From Paenibacillus terricola (GTDB lineage: Bacteria > Bacillota > Bacilli > Paenibacillales > Paenibacillaceae): a DNA stretch of 64,000 nucleotides. Location of the stretch: positions 558,001 to 622,000 of the forward strand of contig NZ_JACXZA010000003.1 in the NCBI RefSeq assembly GCF_014779765.1. The letters run 5' to 3'. The notes beneath the pieces were generated by a model. That model had not been told where the DNA came from. It worked only from the letters and a program-made list of their open reading frames with translations, and did no database searches. Shown in pieces: positions 26,365 through 36,600 of the stretch. The position numbers and the translations under genes are program-made. The first letter of the stretch is position 1; each line of letters starts with the position of its first letter.

Positions 26365-26421
26365 TTGCTTGTTCGCAATTACCTCGTCACCACCTGCATC
26401 GACTGACAGAGTGACGAAACT

Positions 26422-27981
26422 CTATACCAACATGTTCATCGCAATAATATGCATGTTCGTGCATACCGGCAATTGAATGGAGTCTATAACACCATCTCCG
26501 TCAAAAGAAACCGTAACGCGGAATAGATAGGCGTCGCTCATGTTCAACCCTTTATTTTTATTGACCAAGCTTAGTTTCATCTCAATCGATTCGTTATAGC
26601 TCGGCTCGGTTACGATATCCGATAGGATAAAAGGGTACTTCTTCACCGTACCATCTTGATGGTTAACGGTAAGGAACGCGCTGCTGTCGCCCCATTCGGA
26701 GCAGCCTAGTATCGCAACTCCCTTACAGCGCGTCGGTTCAATAGGGATGACCTGCCCCATACAGGAGATATTGTCATTTCGATCTCGATCGATCGTCGAA
26801 ATATGGAAGGTGCTGGACTGCAGCTGGCCGCAAGTTACATACACATACTCGCCAGTTCCCGTTATATCAGCCTCGCTAGCCGCTGAGAGCTCATGGGAAA
26901 AGCCTTGATTGTTAAGAAGCTCGGAAAGATCAAGCTGCACGTGACGCCAATGTTCCGTAAGTTCCCCCGCTTTCTTCTGTTCTTGAGTCGCCTCGCTTGA
27001 ATCGAGTGACATCGACACGATCATATGGGCAAGGCCGTATTCCAATTGAACGATATCTTTCGCTTTCGTAATGAAATGGTCTTTCATTCGCGGACTGATC
27101 TTCGAGTAAATTGCGGCTTTGGTCAACGCATTCAAGGCTGCTTCCCAATGCGTAATAATGAGATCTAACTGAACAATCATAGCCTGGAGAACCGGATGTT
27201 GTCCTACTTCATCGATACAGTGCTGGACGAACTGCTTAAACTTATGTCGATTCAGGATGATATGTGTTTTGATCACCCGATAGAAATTCGTATGCCAGAA
27301 GGTTAAGCCCTCTGAAACTTTGCTCCAAATAAAAGATAGATCGTCCGTCCAATATCGTTCCATATCCGATACAAATTGCAGCATCCCGTTTTCTTGCAGA
27401 AAACGTTCACCCGATGCGTACAGAAGCTCCAATGATGCTGGACTGTCAACGACCGGCAATAATTTCACGCTGCCGTAATGTCCGCCTGCCGCTTGCTCGA
27501 TCACCTCAAAAGGAACAACTTCATTCTGTTTACCGAAATAAGGGTCGCATATCGTAAACGTACGCGACTGCCGATCCATTCCGGTGATGAGGCATGAGTG
27601 ATCATTATGCTCTTTGCCGTACAATTGGTCCCACGGGTTGTAATACGAATCGAACCTGGATATAACGGGAAGATTCTGAGTCAAATTCGATTCTACCAGT
27701 TCGAACACTTCATGCGATTGCAGTTCATTGTGCAAGACGATTTCGATTCCGAGCAGAAAGTACAAACACTTCGCTTGAGCGTCCGACAAAATAAACCTCT
27801 CGGCTATCGACTTCCCGCCATCCGACGAATCATAATCAAATGTCCATGATTGCGCAAACATCAATCGGTGATCTCTTCCGACATGTTCAGCAATAGAAGC
27901 GATGATGTCATCTGTGCAGGTTTGAAAGCTATTTCGGGGAATTGAAGGGAAACACTGCTTACCAATTAGATCGATCTGCAT
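26422..27981 (-). CDS. BtrH N-terminal/C39-peptidase-like protein with C-terminal beta-sandwich
   Basis: 519 aa, cytoplasmic. The first 180 residues resemble the BtrH N-terminal (papain/C39-like) domain: Cys22 in FQTCTDDIIASIAEH, a His near 127 in KEHNDHSCLITGMD and Asp near 144 in TICDPYFGKQ form a likely Cys-His-Asp triad. A helical middle part (about 190-340) follows. The C-terminal stretch (KGVAILGCSEWGDSSAF...HQDGTVKKYPFILSDI) looks like beta-sandwich sugar-binding domains of glycoside hydrolases. BtrH itself is an acyltransferase in butirosin synthesis, and relatives occur in natural-product clusters. Here the gene stands alone between repeats and a FtsW-like gene, so its role is open. 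Confidence 0.65.
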   Translation of the reverse strand: MQIDLIGKQCFPSIPRNSFQTCTDDIIASIAEHVGRDHRLMFAQSWTFDYDSSDGGKSIAERFILSDAQAKCLYFLLGIEIVLHNELQSHEVFELVESNLTQNLPVISRFDSYYNPWDQLYGKEHNDHSCLITGMDRQSRTFTICDPYFGKQNEVVPFEVIEQAAGGHYGSVKLLPVVDSPASLELLYASGERFLQENGMLQFVSDMERYWTDDLSFIWSKVSEGLTFWHTNFYRVIKTHIILNRHKFKQFVQHCIDEVGQHPVLQAMIVQLDLIITHWEAALNALTKAAIYSKISPRMKDHFITKAKDIVQLEYGLAHMIVSMSLDSSEATQEQKKAGELTEHWRHVQLDLSELLNNQGFSHELSAASEADITGTGEYVYVTCGQLQSSTFHISTIDRDRNDNISCMGQVIPIEPTRCKGVAILGCSEWGDSSAFLTVNHQDGTVKKYPFILSDIVTEPSYNESIEMKLSLVNKNKGLNMSDAYLFRVTVSFDGDGVIDSIQLPVCTNMHIIAMNMLV

Positions 27982-28105
27982 GAACCATAGCCCCTTTGAA
28001 TCAGCGATTTTTCAAACTCTATTAGTATACCAACGAACTATTAATTAAACAATATATTACATAATTAACAATTGTGTTAATCTAAACTGATATTTATATA
28101 AAAAC

Positions 28106-28131
28106 AGACCCCCTATAATGACAGGGAGTCC
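28106..28131 (-). terminator. Terminator of the FtsW/RodA-like gene
   Basis: Imperfect hairpin (GGACTCCC against GGGGGTCT) followed by TTTTTAT on the minus strand, 33 bases past the stop. Confidence 0.55.
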
Positions 28132-28163
28132 ACGGGGTCCAATTCAACCTCAAATTTCATTCG

Positions 28164-29519
28164 TCACTTCACGAGTTCATTCTTTTGCCAATAAGAGAAT
28201 CGGCCAAGCATATCTTTACGCCGATAGGCACCCAGCATAAGTCCAAGCGCCCCCAGCTCGAATATCGTCCAGCTCGACCAATTGACGATTGGCAGCTGAA
28301 TCCCCATAATCGGCAGCAATCCGATGCACATCAACATCGTCCACACATATTGAACAGCGAATACGGAGGTTAAACCAATGATGATGCTTCTAGCATATCC
28401 ATCTCTTACTTGCATGCCCATTCTCGCGATCCGAATGATCAACATTAAGGCAAGCAGCGCCACAGCTATACCAAACACCCAGCCTAAGCTATAGACCAAA
28501 TACGAGAAGGTCATCTCGCTATTAACGCCAGGCAATCGTTCGCTTGGTACTCCAAAGCCATGCCCCCACCAGCCGCCGGCATGGATCGCCTCGATTGAAC
28601 GGTTCAACATGTATGAATTTCGATCTGTAGGGTGGATGAAAGCCATGTGACGCTCCAATGTAAATAACAGCTTATCTCCCTTCCATATTGGCAGCGCAGT
28701 CAGCAGCAATCCCCCCATCGTAATGCCACTGGCAAGGATCATCTTCCATTTCCCTTTAATGAGCAAGAGAACAGAAATGCTAATGATATAAATAAGGAGA
28801 GGGCCCATCGCAGGCGCCGCGATGAAGAAACAGGACGGCACAATGATATATATTAAGGCACCCTTCCAGAACTGTCGCAACCGCTGCATATCATCCCCAA
28901 CCGGCGCGCGAGCCTTTTCCTGGTATAGTAAACCTGCAGCAGCGACAATCAATAGATAAGGCACCGTTGTATAGACATTCCATGTAAACGTCGCAAAGGA
29001 GAGATATTTCACTCCATTGATAGCGAAGCCATACCGAAGGGTAATGACCATGAGGAGCAATGTTCCTACATAAAGGAGCCCGGAATACTTCAGCAGCCGT
29101 CGATAATCAACGAAATACAGCACGCTCATAGCGGCGACACCGACTGCTGCGAACGATATTTTGCGTAGAATCGATATTTTTCCTTCATCCATGGCACTGT
29201 ACAACGAGAATAAGGTGATTCCGCCAATGATCATCATACCGACTAGCAGTGCGACAACATCCCATGCCAGCTTCGGCCGATGTGCCGCATTCAACTGCTT
29301 CCCTAGCAAGTTCGGATCGCCCATCTGCTCGACTGCAGCAGCAATCGCTTCTTCCTCCGTCTTTCCTGCGTCCAATCCCTCGATGATGCGCTCCTCGAGA
29401 TGATTCAGCATCTCCTGCCGAATGTCGTCATGTACCGCAGATGCCCGGACCTTACTGCAAATGCGATCGAGGAAGTCCTGAACGAGAGGATGTTTACCTA
29501 CATCACGTTTCAGGTTCAT
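28164..29519 (-). CDS. FtsW/RodA/SpoVE-like membrane protein with N-terminal permease-prefix domain
   Basis: 451 aa from the ATG at 29519 (GGGGAGGGGAGTGT upstream). Residues 1-80 form a soluble helical domain (VQDFLDRICSKVR...EMLNHLEERIIEGLDAGKTEEEAIAAAVEQMGDP) of the permease-prefix/HAAS type. About ten membrane helices follow, with SEDS-like features (KYLSFATFTWN, GGWWGHGFGVPSERLPGVNSEMTFSYLVYSLGW, GLLPIMGIQLP). SEDS proteins polymerise peptidoglycan glycan strands. The start overlaps the padR stop by 4 bases (ATGA), so expression is tied to a PadR sensor. This looks like an inducible accessory SEDS protein. Confidence 0.85.
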   Translation of the reverse strand: MNLKRDVGKHPLVQDFLDRICSKVRASAVHDDIRQEMLNHLEERIIEGLDAGKTEEEAIAAAVEQMGDPNLLGKQLNAAHRPKLAWDVVALLVGMMIIGGITLFSLYSAMDEGKISILRKISFAAVGVAAMSVLYFVDYRRLLKYSGLLYVGTLLLMVITLRYGFAINGVKYLSFATFTWNVYTTVPYLLIVAAAGLLYQEKARAPVGDDMQRLRQFWKGALIYIIVPSCFFIAAPAMGPLLIYIISISVLLLIKGKWKMILASGITMGGLLLTALPIWKGDKLLFTLERHMAFIHPTDRNSYMLNRSIEAIHAGGWWGHGFGVPSERLPGVNSEMTFSYLVYSLGWVFGIAVALLALMLIIRIARMGMQVRDGYARSIIIGLTSVFAVQYVWTMLMCIGLLPIMGIQLPIVNWSSWTIFELGALGLMLGAYRRKDMLGRFSYWQKNELVK

Positions 29520-29848
29520 ACACTCCCCTCCCCAACGATACGGGACACGGTGTTGCTGAACAGCGACCATTCCTGCTGCTTCAGTCCAAGCTCTCGGCGC
29601 CCTTTGTCCGTAATTCGGTAATATTTGCGTTTGCGGCCGCCTTCTTCATCCCAATAAGACTCGACCAACTGCTCCACTTCTAGCGTATGAAGGATAGGGT
29701 ACAGCGTCCCTTCCTTGAAGGTGAACAAGCCTTCCGACTTCTGCTCAATCAGCTTCGTCATCTCATAACCGTACAGAGCTTTGCTATCTAGAAGCTTCAG
29801 AATCAGGATGACCGTGCTGCCCTTCATCAGTTCTTTGTTGATTCTCAT
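29516..29848 (-). CDS. PadR-family transcriptional repressor
   Basis: 110 aa from the ATG at 29848 (GGAGGG about 11 bases upstream). Winged-helix PadR features: VILILKLLDSKALYGYEMTKLIEQKSEGLFTFKEGTLYPILHTLE and GGRKRKYYRITDKGRREL. Typically represses its own operon until a ligand binds. Coupled by a 4-base overlap to the FtsW/RodA-like gene. Confidence 0.92.
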   Translation of the reverse strand: MRINKELMKGSTVILILKLLDSKALYGYEMTKLIEQKSEGLFTFKEGTLYPILHTLEVEQLVESYWDEEGGRKRKYYRITDKGRRELGLKQQEWSLFSNTVSRIVGEGSV

Positions 29849-29881
29849 GTTGTGGTTATCCCTCCTTACCATCGTTTATCT

Positions 29882-29912
29882 ATGTATCGGATATCTAGGT
29901 ATCAGTATACAT
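29882..29912 (-). promoter_or_regulatory. Candidate PadR operator/promoter
   Basis: Interrupted palindrome with outer arms ATGTAT (29882-29887) and ATACAT (29907-29912) around inner GATATC and GTATC copies. It overlaps a minus-strand TATACT (29909-29904) suited to a -10 box. ATGTAT-N-ATACAT sites are typical PadR targets. Confidence 0.55.
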
Positions 29913-30004
29913 AAAGACTACTCCGTTTACAAATAAAACCATCACAAGAAAACGAAATTCATTCCATTGACCCCGCCTTCGACAAAAATACAAAGGACCT
30001 GTTT

Positions 30005-30170
30005 ATTAAACAGGATGGCAAGACGGCTATTTTGCTCGTCGAGCAGAGTCTTGAATTTGTCCGAAGCGTGGTGACTATTTCTATACATTCTCGATAAAGG
30101 CGCTGTTGCTTGGGATGGCGAGCTTCATAGGCTGAGCGATGAAGTGGTGCGAAAGTATTGGACGGTATAG
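30005..30170 (+). pseudogene. urtE: Relic of urtE (urea ABC transporter ATPase), C-terminal end
   Basis: Plus-strand fragments read KTAILLVEQSLEFVRSV, then GDYFY, then ILDKGAVAWDGELHRLSDEVVRKYWTV and a TAG at 30168. In this order they match the C-terminus of UrtE-type ATPases (ILLVEQ...DFV..., MDKG, DDEVVR.YLTV). Two frame changes (about 30068 and 30085) break it, and nothing upstream encodes the Walker motifs. A decayed remnant; no intact urt gene lies in the window. Confidence 0.6.
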
Positions 30171-30250
30171 GTGCGGAAGAAAAGGAAGTGGGGATGAAGG
30201 AAAGCCCCTCAGCGGGCTAACTGATGCGACATCGAAGATGATTGTCATGT

Positions 30251-30427
30251 TTTATATGAATTCTCGTACACCCCCCTGACTCCATACGACTTCCTGACCG
30301 CTTTGTATGATTATTCGTACAAAAACTCAATCTTAAGTTGGATGTCGGCCCGTATTATATGATTTTTCACACAAATCGCTTATATGAGTACCATTGCCTA
30401 TCTGGTTTGTACGATTTTTCGTACAAA
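30251..30427. repeat. Four palindromic units with 51-52-bp spacing
   Basis: Units of about 22 bp begin at 30251, 30302, 30354 and 30406. The best one (TTTGTACG-A-T5-CGTACAAA, 30406-30427) is a perfect hairpin; the others are variants. Intervening DNA is AT-rich and shows no gene. Apart from this and the urtE relic, 29913-30576 looks empty. Confidence 0.7.
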
Positions 30428-30576
30428 CCTTATGACTCAAGTGTATATATTGTAAAATTTTCCAACCAGTTGCGCATATTGTCCGCTTGTACCTCCTTAG
30501 ACAATAGTTACTTCATTATGTTATAGGCGGCCGTTAAATTGGTTCTGTTCCATCTTCGGATAGGAGCAGTCTGACA

Positions 30577-30608
30577 AAAAGACCCGCGTCTGCCGAAGCT
30601 GCGCGGGC
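30577..30608 (-). terminator. Terminator of the giant SLH protein gene
   Basis: Arms CCCGCG (30583-30588) and CGCGGG (30602-30607), with partial pairing inside, followed by TTTTTG on the minus strand, just past the stop at 30631. Confidence 0.75.
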
Positions 30609-30630
30609 CTTTCGAATACACATTGTGCTG

Positions 30631-33600
30631 TTAATTCATCAGCCCTGCCGCTTGCAGCAGTCGGCCAATGACGACGGTTGCCTCTGCGCGGGTTGCGAGA
30701 TCGCGAGGCGCAAACTCACCCGATGGATTGCCTTGCATAATGCCTAGCTGAGCCGTCAATGCGACGGCATCCGAAGCCCAACCGTGAATGGTTGAAGCAT
30801 CCGAGAAACTAGCCGATGCCGCTTCACCGGAAGTCGATTGCTTACCCTTCACGATCGCAATCGCCTTGGCAAGCATAACCGCCATCTGTTCCCGTGTAAT
30901 CGAATCGCTTGGGTGGAACGCACCGTCCGCCATCCCTTGCACGAGACCGAACTGCGATGCCGTACGGACGTCTTGCGCATACCAGGCGTTCGCTCCTACA
31001 TCCGAGAAGCTCGTGCCGCCTGATTGCTCATGAAGGCCAAGCGCGCGAACGAGCAGCGCTGCGAACTCCGCTCTAGTAATCGAACGGTTAGGGGCGAAGG
31101 AAGAAGTCGCGACGCCTTTGACGATCATTCGGGATGCGAGCTGCTCGATCCATCCTTTCGCCCAGTGCGTCGATACATCTCCGAACGTAACGGGATGAAC
31201 CGCCACGCCATAGATGCTGTTGCCCATACTCATGATCGTCACCGTCGTCTTGCCTCCGGACGATGCGAATGTTGCCGGCACGTATTGGAATTCGCCCGTC
31301 GCCTCGTTGTAGGCGAGTGCGGTTGCCGTCTTCGGATCGAGCGTGCCGTCTATCACGAGCGTGCGAGTGACATAAGTGCTGCCGAAGCTATCGATAGCCA
31401 TCGTCTTACCGTTAGCTTGCAGCGTGATGCCGAAGTCGATAAGCGTTCCCTTGAGATCAAGTCCCTGCTTCTTCGCCAGCACTGCCAGCTTATTCGCTGC
31501 CGCTACTTCAAGCGGTTTGACGGTGAACGTCACCACTGCATCCGAAGGAATGGACTGACCTTTCAATAGATCTGCTATCAACGGCAGTGGCAATTCATAG
31601 GATGTGCCGCCATTCTGTACGATGATCGTGCCGTCCGGATGTGCAGCGATTGCTGCTCGAAGCCCTTGCACCGTGAACGCTGCTTGACCCGCAGCTCCTG
31701 ACGAATCAACGGCGAACGTAATCGTGCTTCCCGTCATCGCCGCCAAGCTTGCATCGTTGTCAGCCGCACTGCCGCTTACGATTACGCCGCCTTCACCCGT
31801 CGAGCCTGTGCTGCCTGTATGACCTGGATTAGTGATTGTGCCGCCACCGCCATTGTCGCTGCCCGCAGACGGAGCGACGACAATCGTGTAAGCACGAACG
31901 GCACCGTTGTAAGTAACCGTAAGCACCGCTTCACCTGCCGATTGCCCCACAATAGCCTTGCCATTGCCAGACATTGCAGCCGCGCCAGATCCACTGATCG
32001 CCAGCTGCGCTTGTGCCGTTACATCGCTTCCGTCGCTATTCAGTACTTGAATAGCGAGCGAGCTGCCAGTCGTAATGCGGAAACGGCCCGTCGTGCCGTC
32101 TGCCGCCTTCAGCGAGAACGGCTTCACTACATTAGCGAAGCCTTCGTTCACTTCTTTCAGTTGGAAGTGGGCTGCATTGTTCGCTACCTCCGCGATCCGG
32201 CTGTTGCGGACAATGACGTTATCGATCACAAGCTTGCCGCTTACGCTGCTCGCGACATCGACGCCTTTGGTACCAACACCATCGATAACCAAATCTTCAA
32301 CAGAGACATTATCGACTCCATAAATCCCCTGCACCGTCAAGCCCAAGTAGGTGCTGTCGAGCGCAACATTATTGCGAATAATGACCTTGCCATTCAAATC
32401 TTTCTCGCTCGCGAATACCCAGATCGCGCCCAAGTCCGTCAAGTAACCCGTATCATAGCTGCCCGTACGAATGAGCGTATTGCGTTCCACGATCGTTGTG
32501 CCGGCAAATGGAACCGGATTGAACCGCGTCGATACCGCGATGCCCGCACCGTTCGTAATCGTATCCCTCGCAATGTTGTCCTGAATCTTATTGCTCGTAC
32601 CGCCGAATACGACGATGTTATCCGCCAGCCAAGGCAGCGCCACTGTGTTGAAGCGAGCCGTATTATTAATGCTCGCGCGTCCTTCAGCCGACCACATCGC
32701 GATGCCATCATCACCTGGATAACGGATGTCGCTCTGTTCCATCATGCTGTTGCTTGTGCCGACGCAGAAGTTGATTCCGTCAGCCATCAGGTCGCGAATG
32801 CGCAGACCAACCATGTACAGACCATCTGTGTAATCCTCGCTGTCCTTCAGTTTCGTAAGCCACAAGCCGGTCTTGGAATGCTCGATCCATACGTCCTGGA
32901 TGACAGATCCTGGACCAAAAGCGCCTTCAAACGCATGGGTATGCGCTTCGTCATCGCGGATATTGAGATCGCCGTCAATGAGCAGATCATACACCTCAAT
33001 ATCGCTGCCCTTGCCCATGAAACGAGCGCCGGTCAGCTGCGTATACCACATCCCTGCGCCGCGAATCGTTACATGACTGCCAAGCACAATCTGATCGCCG
33101 CGCAGCTCGAATTCGCCTTGCGGAATCCACAAGCCTGTGCCGCCGGCCTGCGCCGCAGTAAGTGCCGCTTGGAAGGAAGCCGTATCATCGACGCCATCAT
33201 TAGGTGCCGCGCCATAATCGGCTAGCGACACGAAACCGTCCGGCATCTCAAGAGGCGCTGCCACTTGCTCCAGTTCAACTAAGTCCACGACGTAATAATC
33301 CGCCATGCTGTCCGCATCCTTCTCCAGACGAATCGTTGCGCCAGCCGGCACATCGCCGATCAGCGCATGCGCCTCGTCGAAGAAACGGTGTGCGCCGCCT
33401 TGGTTCGGATCGTTGGACCAAGGATAGCTGCCATATTCCCAAGCATGATCGGAAGAAAGGTTCAGCTTCTGACGGAACTCGCCATTGACGTACAGGCCAA
33501 GCGTTGAATCAATCCCCGTACCTGTGCTGCTGTCTGGCATGGAGAACCGCACAACGATGGAATTGATTGCTTCTGTCGTTGTGAATTCCACATACTGGCC

Positions 33601-36600
33601 CGTTGTATCCAGACGAACCGCTTGTCGACCCGACGCTTCCGATGCAACGTTCATGTACGTACGGGAAGGTCCAAGCTTCGTTCCGTTCGTCACCGCTTGC
33701 TCGGCTTCATAAGCGGTATAAGGGACCGTTGCTCCTCGACCGTCCGGCGCTGTACTGTTCTTCACGGTAAGCGAATCGATCAAGGCATTGCCGCCGCTGC
33801 TGCCGCTGTCATATTGCACCGTTACATTGTTAATGCCTGCACGCAGCTCAATCGTTAAAGCTGCGTCCGTCCAGCCTGCCGATGCCGGCAAGTCGATCGG
33901 CTGCGACAGCAGTCCATTCACATAGACGTTCAGCTTGGCATTCGCTCCGCTTGCCTTGTAGCGGATTGCTGCCTGATAGCTTCCTGCCTCAGGCGCATGA
34001 ACTGCGAATGCAAGCTTTGCACCTGCCTTCGACAATCCTTCGGCGTAACCAGTGCCCATGAAGCCCGCTGTCGACTGCGATTCTTGAGCACCGCCGCCCA
34101 TGAAGGCTTGCTCGGCTTCATAAGTAATATCTGCGCGAATCGGCTGGATCGTCCAGCGTGAGTCGCTGGCAGCGGCATTCTCTTCTGCTTTCGCCTTGCC
34201 TCCCGAATGCGTCAGCGTCGGACTGGCATTCGAGGCGCTGCGAATCGTCTTGTAGCCAATCGCCTCATCGATCCTCCACTGCGATCTCACATCCACTGCG
34301 TTGCTGAAAGCCTCAGCAGATAACGAACCGCTATCTTCGAGCGTCAACAACTTGCCAGTCGCCTTGTTCTGGAGCAGTTGGCGTCCGTTGTAATCGTAAG
34401 CGAGCCACTGCGTGTCAACGCCCGTGCCGTCTGCACTCAGCGAAATCGCACCGTTGGCTTCGCTCAAGTAACGCACATCAGCAGCTTCTGCTGCCGGCAC
34501 GGCAATGCGCACTGCATTGCGCGACGGGAGCGCCGGCGTACTCGTCGCATCATTGCGTGCCGCGTCGACGGACGGTGTATCGAAGTCCGTCGGAGCTGTT
34601 TCGAATTGCCATTGCAGCGATCCGTAGCTCGACGGGTAGAGGCCGCGTTCAGCGTAACCGGCGCTATTTTGCACATTCATATACTCATCGTCATAGCTGC
34701 CGTTCAAGCTCCGAATTAATGAACTCGCTCCGTCTGGCGTCGGTTCGATCGCCCACAGCGACGACGAATCCGTGCCGCCAGAAGTGGATACACCTTCGAT
34801 GTAGCGGTAATCGCCGCTCATCGCCATCGCGTCACCGGTTACACGGTTCACGATTCGTGTGCTGCCATCCGGCGATTGCTCCAGCAGCCAATGCGAGTAG
34901 CCATTCGATGCGTCCACATTGCCGTAGAGCACAACGCCGCCCTTATTCTCGTATAAGTACTGCTGATTGAACACGTTGCGGATACGGATTGCGCCAGTTG
35001 GCAGCTCCGGTGTACCCGCTGTTGCAGTTACTACGCTGAACAGCGCCGAATCGGCGATTGAGCCGTCTTCAGCCTTCACCGTTTTGCTCACCTTGGCGGC
35101 GCTGTCCGGGTCTTCAGCCTTGATATAATGCTGCGCCCAAGCGCTTCGCAGGGCGATGTAGCCCGGCTCCTGCGTCGTATCCATGTACCACTTGGCGCTG
35201 CCCCATGTCGGATAGATCGTCTCGAGCGTCTGCAGCGGTTCCGGCGGATTATCGAGCGTGACGTCGGTGTCGCCAACATTTTGCATCGTGATGTAATGGT
35301 TCGTTGCCGTATTCTTCAGTCGAATCGCGTTATCGCCTGCATCCTCAATGAACCAGACGGAAGCGGCATCAGACTCATCGCGAACACCGTATTTCACAGT
35401 CCCTTGCGTTGGGTCGGTCGCCGACACTTCCTCATACAAAGACTGGCCCGACTTGTTCACAAGGCGAATGTTCGTTGGCCGGTCGTCAACGACGTTTATA
35501 AACTTCCATTTGGGACTGCCCCAATTGCGGTTAATGACGGCATACTCCGCATATTTGGTCAAGTTCTGCAAGTTGATCAGACGATCGGTCTCGCTGCCTG
35601 AGCTTGGATCGTTAACGCTGTGAATAAGCTTCGATCCTCCGCTCACCGTCTCGATGATCCAGATCGCGCTCCGCCAATCATCCTGCACATCGGTCACTTG
35701 AATGCGGCCGTCCTTCATCGACTGAAGGTTGATGTAATGGCCCGTTGCACGGTTCTTGATCCGTTTGCGACCGTTAAACTTCTCGATCGCCCACTGGTCG
35801 CGTTGATCATCACGCATGTTGCCATACTTCAAGTTGCCCTGCCTATCTTCATACAACACGAACGGCTGCCATTCATTCTGAATGCGAATGTACTGTACCG
35901 ACCCGTTGGTCTTAACTGCCGGATCCTCAAGCAGCCACTGCGCACCGTCCGAATTCGGATCGACTCCGCTCACATGCGCCGTATCGGCGGCTGCCTCAAC
36001 ATTCAAGTAGCCCCCAGCCGCGCTTCCGATCGAGACATAATCGTCATATTGCAGCGAAGCTGCGATCTGCCATTGTCCACTCGAAGCAGAGGCAGCCGTA
36101 CTGTCACCCATCGTCAACGAGTCGCCCGCAAGCGCGTAGCGGCCCGTCTCCGCATTGCGAATCCGCTTCGTTCCGTTATAGTCCTCAACGTACCATTGAT
36201 ACTTAAGGTTATCAGCGTTAGCCGCGCCTAGCGCACCATGCTTCACGGCGCCGCTTTCCTCATACAGATAGTCAGTACCCACATTGCCCGTCGTAAAATT
36301 AACGATACGCACCGGCTTCATATCGGCAGCAGGTACGACCTTCCAATGCGCATTCGCGAGCTTCGCATTGGACCAATCGTTCGAACGTGCATAGCTGTCC
36401 GTCGGGAACTGCGTATTCAGCACATAACCGCCATTGAATGCGCTCGAGATCGTCACAAAGCCTGGAACTGGCGTATCCTCAAGGTTGACGGAAGGCTTAA
36501 TGCTCCATTCCAGCTTCAACGGATCGTCCGAATCGCCCATCTCGATTGCACGCCAATAATCGCCGCCGTCGAACTGAACGATATATTGTCCTGTCGCACG

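Noticed and set aside
30251-30427. Possible short CRISPR array
   Set aside because: Units are degenerate palindromes with only four copies, and the intervening DNA is AT-rich without spacer-like uniformity.
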